Source: Anaerococcus murdochii (GTDB lineage: Bacteria; Bacillota; Clostridia; Tissierellales; Peptoniphilaceae). From it: a DNA stretch of 64,000 nucleotides. A model generated the notes under the pieces. It was not told the DNA's origin, made no database searches, and saw nothing but the letters and a program-made list of their open reading frames with translations. Where the stretch lies: NCBI RefSeq assembly GCF_019957155.1, contig NZ_JAIPME010000002.1, positions 1,955,001-2,019,000 on the forward strand, given 5' to 3'. Positions 43,786 to 51,094 of this stretch are shown piece after piece (position 1 is the stretch's first letter; each line of letters begins with the position of its first letter). The translations under genes and the position numbers were made by a program.

Positions 43786-46281
43786 TTATATACTCTTGAA
43801 AGTATTATCTGAGTTTTCATTTATTGTTTTAAGACCACTTTTTATTGCAAGTAAGACACCTGCAATTATAAAGACAAATACTATTAATATAGGAGTATAA
43901 TTCATATTTATTAGCAGTTCTTTTATTCCAAAGCCTAATTCATAGTTACTCCTATAGGCTCTTAACACAATACCTATAGCAAACATGAAGATATATGCTA
44001 AGAAAATATTTTTAAATAATATTTTTACTTCAGCAAATACCATCTTTTCAACTTGTTTTTCTGTCATACCAGTAGTTGATAGAAGTTTAAAGTCATTGGA
44101 TCTCGCTCGTAGATTTCCCTTAAAGCTATTATAAGCATTGGACAGAGCGATGGTTATAAGAATGATTTGTATAGCTAGGTTTAAAAGTCTTTCATTCCTT
44201 GTTTGCTCTTTGCTTGCTGCTTCTCTTAAAATTTCTGTAGCTGTTCCATGGTCAGACTTTGGTACATAATTTGAAATTACTTTTTCGGCATCTTCAAATA
44301 CTTTTTCCTTGTTTTTTTCAGCCTTTATTTTTACAAAATAATAATAAACAGGATCTGATTTATCTATTCCATACTCATCAATAAATTTCTTCATATTACT
44401 TGTGCTTGTGTAGATGGGTATTTCATTATTATTATAAGCTTCTAAGTCATAAGGCATTTCATCAATACTTGCATCAATCTTTATATTCATTGATTTCCCC
44501 TGTGCATTATATTTTAAAGAAATATCTCCAGATTCCTTATCAGAAATTTTTATATACTCGCTAAAAGCATAAGGCGTTCTACTGTCTTTTCTTATCTTAT
44601 TAAGCAGTAAGTAAGATGCATTAGAGATGTTATTTTCTTTTAAAATTTTTTCAAAATCTTCATCTTTTAAAGAATATAAACTTGCATATAGTCTATCTTT
44701 TGCTATTTTTCCACTATCAATAGAATTTTTTAAGTCTTTAGAAATAAAGTCTTTATTCTCGTCAAGGTAAAACTTAGTGTCATTTCTTTGATATAGGTGA
44801 AGCTCTTTTATTCCGTCAACTTTTTCTAAATCAGCTAATAAGTTTTCATCTAAATTCTTATCAGTGTAAATACTTGAATTAAAATTGTAAGGACTCTTAT
44901 AAGAATTATATTTTTCATTCAAAGCTCTATAGGACTGACTAACTAAGACTGTGGTCAGTACAAAGGCAGACAGAGCCATTGAAATTACAATAATTCGATA
45001 GGTTGAACGATAGGATCTGTAATAATCTTTTGCTAAAGTTTTTTCTATAGCTCCATTTATTTTTGATTTTCCTAATTTAATATTTTTTTCTGTAATACCA
45101 TTTAATCCCTCGATAACCTTTATCTTTGAGCTTTTCTTTGCAGGAATCAATGCTGAAAAATAAACCATTAACAAGGATAACAAAATAATTATTAAAATAG
45201 ACCCAATACTTGGTATTACTAATTTAAAGCCTGGAGATTTTAAACTTTCTCCTAAAATATTTGATATTTTTTTATAAGAGATAGCATTGTTAAACCACAA
45301 CAAATATAAGAGCAGATTTGCAAAAGCCCAAGATAAGACTGTCCCTAAAGCTATTGGCAAGATTGAAAGTTTAATTGCCTTCTTACGAATCATTTGCCTG
45401 ACTTGCTTTTTAGTCATTCCAGTACTTTTTAAAAGAGCAATTTCCTTTAAATCTCTATTATTCCATACATTAAAAGCACCATAAATTATAAAGGCAAAAA
45501 GTACACAGAGAAAGAAAGCCATCCCATATTTTTCTATAGCTAAATTGATTACGCTTTTAGGTGGAATAATTCCTTTGGGATAAACCATACTATGCTCTAA
45601 AATATCTTTGTTGTAAAACACTCTTCCAGTATCCAATGCTTGTTTCTCATCAATATTCATTTCAGACAAAATTTTTCGAGTCTTTGTATAGGTATCCCTT
45701 ATGCTTTTATACCAAATCCATGCTTCTATTCCATCATTGTTTTCAAATAGATAATCCTTTTTATTGCTATCTGCTAAACCTATAAGCATAGTATCTTCAA
45801 AAGAATATCCATAATCATCGTAAACGCCAACTATGGTATATGTCTTTTTATTTTCAATAATCTCAGAACCTAAATCATACTCCTTATTTTTTATTAAAAA
45901 TCTCTCTGGTACTAAAAGTTCATTTGAATTTTCCGGTTTTCTACCATTTTTGATTTCATAGCCGAGAAGACTTTCAGAATCTCCATTTTCATATATAACT
46001 GCATTTAAGTCCGTATTAATGATTTTATTAAAAGATACTTTTTCTATGTCTGTATCGTTTTTTAATTTATCATAAAAACTTTTGTCAATTTCAGCTATAT
46101 CTACATGATAATCTCCAATAGTTTTCTTTACATATTCATACTGTTCAGTGTTCATAAAGTCGAAAATAAAAATAACAGTTCCTAGTAAAATTACTGCCAA
46201 AAGTATGGAAATTTTAATGGCTAGGGTGTCTTTTTTATTATTTTTAACAGCTCCACTGGCAAGATCATTAATAATTTTCAT
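43786..46281 (-). CDS. FtsX-like ABC transporter permease (antimicrobial-peptide type)
   Basis: 831 residues from MKIINDLASGAVKNNKKDTL; ATG 46281 has GGGAG nine bases upstream, preferred over an ATG three codons before. One N-terminal helix, a ~200-residue external region, three helices at ~250-390 forming an FtsX domain (RDLKEIALLKSTGMTKKQVR), a helix near 430, a second external region and a C-terminal FtsX domain (NDFKLLSTTGMTEKQVEKMV). This two-FtsX layout fits BceB-like or MacB-like exporters acting on peptides at the membrane. Overlaps the ATPase gene by 14 bases. Confidence 0.85.
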   Translation of the reverse strand: MKIINDLASGAVKNNKKDTLAIKISILLAVILLGTVIFIFDFMNTEQYEYVKKTIGDYHVDIAEIDKSFYDKLKNDTDIEKVSFNKIINTDLNAVIYENGDSESLLGYEIKNGRKPENSNELLVPERFLIKNKEYDLGSEIIENKKTYTIVGVYDDYGYSFEDTMLIGLADSNKKDYLFENNDGIEAWIWYKSIRDTYTKTRKILSEMNIDEKQALDTGRVFYNKDILEHSMVYPKGIIPPKSVINLAIEKYGMAFFLCVLFAFIIYGAFNVWNNRDLKEIALLKSTGMTKKQVRQMIRKKAIKLSILPIALGTVLSWAFANLLLYLLWFNNAISYKKISNILGESLKSPGFKLVIPSIGSILIIILLSLLMVYFSALIPAKKSSKIKVIEGLNGITEKNIKLGKSKINGAIEKTLAKDYYRSYRSTYRIIVISMALSAFVLTTVLVSQSYRALNEKYNSYKSPYNFNSSIYTDKNLDENLLADLEKVDGIKELHLYQRNDTKFYLDENKDFISKDLKNSIDSGKIAKDRLYASLYSLKDEDFEKILKENNISNASYLLLNKIRKDSRTPYAFSEYIKISDKESGDISLKYNAQGKSMNIKIDASIDEMPYDLEAYNNNEIPIYTSTSNMKKFIDEYGIDKSDPVYYYFVKIKAEKNKEKVFEDAEKVISNYVPKSDHGTATEILREAASKEQTRNERLLNLAIQIILITIALSNAYNSFKGNLRARSNDFKLLSTTGMTEKQVEKMVFAEVKILFKNIFLAYIFMFAIGIVLRAYRSNYELGFGIKELLINMNYTPILIVFVFIIAGVLLAIKSGLKTINENSDNTFKSI

Positions 46282-46957
46282 AAGACTCATCTCCCAAGAA
46301 ACTTAACCTACCATCCACCATCTTATAAACTTTATCACATGCATTTGCCACCTTTTCATCGTGGGTGATAATCATAATCGTAGAGTTCAATCTCTTATTT
46401 ACTAGTCTAAAAAGTCCTGTGATTTCTTCAGAATTTTTTCTATCGAGATTTCCTGTTGGCTCATCCGCCAAGATTATTGCAGGTCTTGTAATCAAACTTC
46501 TGGCAATGGCAACTCTTTGTTGCTCGCCACCTGATAATTGTTTTGGATACCTATCAAGCTTTCCTTCTATTCCTAGTATCGATAAAATTTCCTTTAAATA
46601 TTCTTCATCTGCCTTTTTATTGTCTAATAAAAGAGGAAGCAAAATATTTTTTCGAACGTTGATGTTTGGAATCAAATTAAAAAATTGATATACAACGCCT
46701 ATATTCCTTCTGCGAAAGATTGTCATATCGTCGTTGTTAAACTTGGTAATATTTTTATCTTGAATAAAAATATTACCACTTGTTGGTTTATCAACTCCTG
46801 CTAATAGATGAAGCAAGGTAGACTTTCCTGACCCGCTATCTCCAATAATGGCGACAAGATCTCCTTTCTCCATTTCAAAATTCACATTTGATAGAGCGTG
46901 TACTTCTACTCCGCTGTTGTAAGTTTTTGTTAAATCTACTGTTTTTACAATATTCAT
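46268..46957 (-). CDS. ABC transporter ATP-binding protein (MacB/BceA-like)
   Basis: 229 residues. Walker A GDSGSGKST (39-47), signature LSGGEQQRVAIARSL (~139), Walker B IILADEPTGNLD (~160), H-loop IITHD. LolD/MacB/BceA subfamily, which pairs with FtsX-type permeases. Preceded by two 11-bp repeats likely bound by the adjacent response regulator. Confidence 0.9.
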   Translation of the reverse strand: MNIVKTVDLTKTYNSGVEVHALSNVNFEMEKGDLVAIIGDSGSGKSTLLHLLAGVDKPTSGNIFIQDKNITKFNNDDMTIFRRRNIGVVYQFFNLIPNINVRKNILLPLLLDNKKADEEYLKEILSILGIEGKLDRYPKQLSGGEQQRVAIARSLITRPAIILADEPTGNLDRKNSEEITGLFRLVNKRLNSTIMIITHDEKVANACDKVYKMVDGRLSFLGDESYENY

Positions 46958-46996
46958 ATTTAGTCCTCCTTATCTTTCTTATATGATATTAGACTT

Positions 46997-47018
46997 AAGT
47001 GACTGGAAAGTGACTAGA
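46997..47018 (-). promoter_or_regulatory. Response-regulator direct repeat upstream of ABC genes
   Basis: AAGTGACTGGA and AAGTGACTAGA in tandem, 11-bp period (46997-47007, 47008-47018), 40 bases upstream of the ATPase start. Spacing of one helical turn is typical for OmpR-family dimers near a -35. Confidence 0.6.
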
Positions 47019-47022
47019 AAAA

Positions 47023-47048
47023 AAGACTGTGCTTTATTTACACAGCCA
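47023..47048 (-). terminator. Terminator after histidine kinase gene
   Basis: GGCTGTGTAAATAAAGCACAG followed by TC and T7 on the minus strand: CTGTG/CACAG stem, 10 bases past the kinase stop. Confidence 0.65.
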
Positions 47049-47056
47049 TAATTAAA

Positions 47057-48034
47057 TCAGTTATAAAATCTTAGCTCGAAGGCATTTGATTTTTTCCCCT
47101 TATGATATAAAAGCTCTCCATTTTGCCTTTCCATGACAGATTTTGCCATAGGAAGTCCAATTCCATAACCTTTTGAATTTGGATCCATCTTGTAAAAACG
47201 TTTAAAAACTTTTTCTAACATTTCACGGTCCAAACCTTTAGAAAAATCTTCCACAAAAATACTTTTATATAGATTTGTTTCTTTAAGTTGAATTTCTATC
47301 TGTCTACCTTCTGTAGCTTCTAGACCATTCTTCATAACATTGAAAAGTGCCTCATAAGTCCATTTCTTATCGCATATAAGATCAAAATCATCTCCATAAA
47401 GGGGAATTTCAATAGGATCATTGATAAAATAGTCCTTCAAGTTTCGTATGCTATCCTCAATTAAATCTCGAGCCGAAACTCTGTCTCTTGTCATTTCAAT
47501 TGTGCCAGAATCGATGGCAGCAAGTTTTAATAAAATATCAGATAGATTGTAAAGTCTAAGAAGATTGTCCCTAAGTCTAGATATATATTCTTTTACCGAT
47601 TCATCTTCTTCGTCTTCTAATAAATCAAGTAATAATAGAGATCCAGTTAGAGGAGTTTTTATTTGATGGGCAATATCTTCCGTATATTCCTTTAAAATTT
47701 CTTTATTTTTCTCAGCATTTTCAGCAATCCTCTTGTTTTCTAAAATAATTTTAATAATCTCATCTCTTAATTTTCCAAATTCATCATCTATAATTTCATA
47801 ATTATCCGAGTTTAAATCCAATGAATGGAGAAGGTTAAATATATTATTAATCTTATCTTCTAGCTCTATTTCTTTTTTCTTTTCAAATTTTCTAATAATT
47901 AGAAACAGAATTATATTTATTAGTAGAAAGTCGATAAGTGTTAGAATATCAAATCTTGGGTTTAGATAGACTACAAATAAAGACATCAATAAATTTAGGA
48001 CTATGATAAGTAAAATTCTTTTATTCTTTCTCAT
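47057..48034 (-). CDS. Sensor histidine kinase, intramembrane-sensing (BceS-like)
   Basis: 325 residues. Two closely spaced N-terminal helices (about 7-25 and 30-50) with almost no external loop, the layout of kinases that sense through a partner ABC transporter. HisKA motif EDIAHQIKTPLTG (H123), N-box NVMKNGLEA, D-box FVEDFSKGLD and G-box GYGIGLPMAKSV are all present. Starts 14 bases inside the response regulator gene. Likely signals antimicrobial peptide stress through transporter flux (family knowledge). Confidence 0.88.
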   Translation of the reverse strand: MRKNKRILLIIVLNLLMSLFVVYLNPRFDILTLIDFLLINIILFLIIRKFEKKKEIELEDKINNIFNLLHSLDLNSDNYEIIDDEFGKLRDEIIKIILENKRIAENAEKNKEILKEYTEDIAHQIKTPLTGSLLLLDLLEDEEDESVKEYISRLRDNLLRLYNLSDILLKLAAIDSGTIEMTRDRVSARDLIEDSIRNLKDYFINDPIEIPLYGDDFDLICDKKWTYEALFNVMKNGLEATEGRQIEIQLKETNLYKSIFVEDFSKGLDREMLEKVFKRFYKMDPNSKGYGIGLPMAKSVMERQNGELLYHKGKKSNAFELRFYN

Positions 48035-48686
48035 TGTCCCACCTATAACCTATTCCTCTAATTGTTTTTATATGCTCTCCATACTCGCCAAGTTTATTTC
48101 GAAGTCTTTTTACAGTTACAGTTAGAGTGTTATCGTTTACTTCATAAAAATCATAACCCCATACATAATCTAAAATTTTCTCCCTTAATAGATTTATATT
48201 TTGGTTTTCTAAAAGCATTTCCAATATAGCAAACTCTTTTAAGTTAAGGTCTAGATCTATTCCATCTATTGAAGCTTGTTTTGAAATGAGATCTAAAGAT
48301 AAATTTTCAAAAGTCAGTTCGTCAACCTTTTTTATTTTTCTGCTAAATACATTGTCTATTCTCGCCTTTAAAACAGGGAGAGAAAAAGGTTTTGTAATGT
48401 AATCATCTGCTCCTTGAGAAAGACCTTTGATAACATACTTATCTTCGTCTTTTACAGTAAGCATTATTACAGGAAGGTCAGAAAATTCTCTCAGCCACTT
48501 TAAAAAATTAAAGCCTGATCCATCTGGGAGATTAGCATCAAGAAGAATTAAATCAAAATCATTAAAATTAAGATTCTCTGTCTGAGAAAGATTGTTATAA
48601 ATAATAGTTTCAATATTATGCTTGTTTAAGTAAGTTTTAACAGCAAAAGAAATTGTGCTGTCGTCTTCAATCATTAGTATTTTCAA
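48021..48686 (-). CDS. OmpR-family response regulator
   Basis: 221 residues with TTG start at 48686 (KILMIEDDSTISFAVKTYLN), preceded by GGAG 8 bases upstream. A longer frame to 48743 overlaps the XRE remnant and adds residues foreign to the family. Receiver domain: acidic pair EDD, phosphoacceptor in LILLDANLPDGSG, MLTVKDEDKY. C-terminal winged helix: LNLKEFAILEMLLENQNINL, LTVTVKRLRNKLG. Likely binds the 11-bp repeats before the ABC genes. Confidence 0.88.
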   Translation of the reverse strand: MKILMIEDDSTISFAVKTYLNKHNIETIIYNNLSQTENLNFNDFDLILLDANLPDGSGFNFLKWLREFSDLPVIMLTVKDEDKYVIKGLSQGADDYITKPFSLPVLKARIDNVFSRKIKKVDELTFENLSLDLISKQASIDGIDLDLNLKEFAILEMLLENQNINLLREKILDYVWGYDFYEVNDNTLTVTVKRLRNKLGEYGEHIKTIRGIGYRWDNEKE

Positions 48687-48881
48687 TTCTATACTCCAGT
48701 ACTTCTGATATATCACATTTAAAATAACTACAAATTCTACCAAGTACTTCCATGCTCACATTCTCATCTTGTCCCATTTTAGCTATGGTATGAGGAGTTG
48801 TTTGTATGGCTTTTTTAGGTCTAATTTATTCATCTTTTCATCTATTAATTCTTTCCATAATTTATCATAGGAAAACCCCAT
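48672..48881 (-). pseudogene. XRE-family regulator copy with poly-A frameshift
   Basis: MGFSYDKLWKELIDEKMNKL reads from ATG 48881, then the frame is lost at an A6 run (48810-48816 on the plus strand GC TTTTTT AGG). One more A would restore DLKKAIQTTPHTIAKMGQDE and NVSMEVLGRICSYFKCDISE through to a stop near 48672. Paralogue of 43435-43647. It ends over the response regulator start. Confidence 0.8.
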
Positions 48882-48990
48882 AACCTTCTCCAATTCTATA
48901 TTTTACCTTTCTAAATGTATAGATTAACTACCTAATTATAGCATATAACACAGATTTCTTTCAATCACATGATTTACTGCGTTAAAATTA
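48876..48990. repeat. XRE promoter-region repeat, copy 2
   Basis: Near-copy of 43633-43745, same orientation. Confidence 0.8.
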
Positions 48991-48998
48991 ACAAAAAA

Positions 48999-49025
48999 AT
49001 AAAGGCAGTCCGAAGACTGCCTTTA
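48999..49025 (-). terminator. Terminator after SSB-like gene
   Basis: AAAGGCAGTC-CGAA-GACTGCCTTT: perfect 10-bp stem with tetraloop and T-rich tail, overlapping the end of the SSB-like gene. Confidence 0.85.
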
Positions 49026-49026
49026 T

Positions 49027-49683
49027 TTACCTCTCTTCACCTTTGCTATGATCTTTCTTTTTAGATTTAGTTTTATCGTCCGTCTTAAAGCTTTTTATTT
49101 GCCCTAATATGGACTTTTTATCTTTATCTTGACTCTTTACTTGTTCTTTTGCTTTTAAGAGCTTAGAAGATAAAATACGAACATTTTTATGTTCCTTTCC
49201 GTTGTTATCAATACTTGTTTTTACTTGTCCGAATATTTTAACAAAATCTCCTTGTTTTAGGTTCTTTAAATCTTTTGTCTTATCTCCATAGGCTGAACAA
49301 TTGGTATAAATTTTATTTCCATCATCATCTTTTGAAACAATTGAAAAGTTACTTACTTTGAACTTCTCTCCATTAGCATTTTCTCTTTCAAGATTTTCTA
49401 CTTTACCAGCTATATTGCCCACGAGATTTATAAGATCATCTTTTTCTTCAAGTTCATTGGTATTTTCAACAATCTTACCTTGTTCTTTCATATCATCTAT
49501 CATATAGTCAAAGTCATCACTTAGTAGACCTGTTGTGTCATTGTTCATATATAAAACATAGACTTCTTCAAGTGCCTTTTCATCAGTAACGCCTTTTTCT
49601 ATGCTCACAAGTGCTTTTATAAAATCCTTGTAGTTATCATTCATCATTTCTTCTAAGTTTTCTCTAATATCTTTGTATTCCAT
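49027..49683 (-). CDS. SSB-like OB-fold protein of the conjugation module
   Basis: 218 residues. N-terminal ~75 residues acidic and helical. Central OB-fold-like segment (~107-175): KFKVSNFSIVSKDDDGNKIY ... FVKIFGQVKTSIDNNGKEHK, similar to single-strand DNA-binding proteins. Charged tail with SILGQIKSFK and KKDHSKGEER. Lies 43 bases after the helicase gene and shares with it the C-terminal SILGQI-x-x-FK peptide. Probably binds transferred single strands. Confidence 0.65.
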   Translation of the reverse strand: MEYKDIRENLEEMMNDNYKDFIKALVSIEKGVTDEKALEEVYVLYMNNDTTGLLSDDFDYMIDDMKEQGKIVENTNELEEKDDLINLVGNIAGKVENLERENANGEKFKVSNFSIVSKDDDGNKIYTNCSAYGDKTKDLKNLKQGDFVKIFGQVKTSIDNNGKEHKNVRILSSKLLKAKEQVKSQDKDKKSILGQIKSFKTDDKTKSKKKDHSKGEER

Positions 49684-49726
49684 AATTTCCTCCTTGTACT
49701 AAATAAGGAGAGCCTTTAGCCCTCCT

Positions 49727-51094
49727 CTATCTTTCTTGTCCTTTTTCAGTTTTTTCTTGATTTTTATCTTTTTCTTCTTCTAATTTGAATTTTGATATTT
49801 GTCCCAATATTGATGGTTTCTCTTCCCTTGCGTGAAGATTATCCTCTACATCATATGTTGATTCAAAGTAATCACTATCTTTAAAATCATTGTCATACCT
49901 ATCTGGTATTCCATCATTATCAAGATCTTTTGCTAGTGGATCATAGAAGTTTCCATCATCATCTATTTCTAAGCCTAGGGCTTGTTTTAAGTCTTCTTCA
50001 TCTACTGATACCAGATCATCAAAACTTGACATCTTTATGGCTTCAGTCATATCTTTAAGAGCTTGTGAATTAGATATATCTTCCTCTACAAAAGATTCTG
50101 TTCTAATAGCTACATTATCTACATACTGAGTCCATGTTTTTTCTTCCAAATTTACCTCATATTGAATCGAGTGCTTACCATCAGGTGTTTCTGTATAGGC
50201 AAGTCCTATATGACTTAAATCAGGATATAGTTTGTCAAAGTCATCATAGCTATTAGATTCTGAAAACTCGTAATTAGAATAATCAACTATCGCCCTCTTT
50301 AAATCTTCTAATAGTGGTGATTGGTTTTCTAATTCTTCTACTTCTCCCATATCTAAAAGTTTATTAATTTCAGCTAGTCTTAGTGTCTTATCCCTTAACT
50401 CATCTGCTTTTTCAAATGGTTTTGTCAATTCTACTTTGGCATTTTCTAAAGATTCTTTATAGTTTTCAAAGTTTTGATTTAATCTTTCAAGTCTTGAAGG
50501 CATTTTTTCAATTGCATTATCAAGCCTTGTTATATTACCATCAGTAGAGTTTGAAAACTCTCCGAAGTATTCTGCTTTTCCTAGGAGTTTAAAGGTGTGA
50601 GCATTAGTCATAAAGTTATATGAAACTTGTAAGTCTAAATTTCTATATTTACCAATGACCTTGCTATCATTTATCTTTACCTTTTTTATTTCTTCTAATA
50701 GTTTCTCTCCAGCTTCTTTCTTATCTAAAATTTTATTTCCTCCAAGACTGATTGAAGTGAATTTGCTATCACCTTCTCCTAATTTTTCAACACTTGCAAT
50801 ATCTTCATTAACTGCTTGTATTTCCATTTCAGTTTTTAAAATACTTTGAGGATAAATTTTATTTACCTTATCTTCAAGCTTGTATTTATTAGACTTGTAG
50901 TTTGATTCCAACATTTTTAGTTTTGTAACTTCGTTATCTAAATCCATTTTTTCTTTGATTAGAGGATTACCAGTAGCTAAAGCCTTAATTTCTGAATAGG
51001 ATAGGCTTGCTTCATCAACATCTTCTGCAACTCTTACTGGAGTTTTTGAAGTCATAATTTGAGAAATGAATTTCTGCTTATTTTCTATTGTCTG
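49727..51094 (-). CDS. Methylase/helicase protein, 3' exon after group II intron
   Basis: 455 codons from CAG at 51094 (QTIENKQKFISQIMTSKTPV ... DEASLSYSEIKALATGNPLI ... KEKMDLDNEVTKLKMLE) to ...KNQEKTEKGQER. QTIENKQKFISQIMTSKTP is the normal continuation of NTFDSYLW in these element-encoded SNF2/methylase proteins. So this is not an independent gene: it becomes the C-terminus after splicing of the intron 51095-53435. Coiled coil ~35-60 and ~180-235, calcium-like DLDNDGIPDRYDND near the end, and terminal SILGQISKFK. Translation alone could start at ATG 51055. Confidence 0.85.
   Translation of the reverse strand, partial: QTIENKQKFISQIMTSKTPVRVAEDVDEASLSYSEIKALATGNPLIKEKMDLDNEVTKLKMLESNYKSNKYKLEDKVNKIYPQSILKTEMEIQAVNEDIASVEKLGEGDSKFTSISLGGNKILDKKEAGEKLLEEIKKVKINDSKVIGKYRNLDLQVSYNFMTNAHTFKLLGKAEYFGEFSNSTDGNITRLDNAIEKMPSRLERLNQNFENYKESLENAKVELTKPFEKADELRDKTLRLAEINKLLDMGEVEELENQSPLLEDLKRAIVDYSNYEFSESNSYDDFDKLYPDLSHIGLAYTETPDGKHSIQYEVNLEEKTWTQYVDNVAIRTESFVEEDISNSQALKDMTEAIKMSSFDDLVSVDEEDLKQALGLEIDDDGNFYDPLAKDLDNDGIPDRYDNDFKDSDYFESTYDVEDNLHAREEKPSILGQISKFKLEEEKDKNQEKTEKGQER

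Noticed and set aside
49727..51055. 442-residue protein as a separate gene
   Set aside because: Upstream codons QTIENKQKFISQI up to the intron boundary are in frame and conserved, so it is the 3' exon of the helicase gene.
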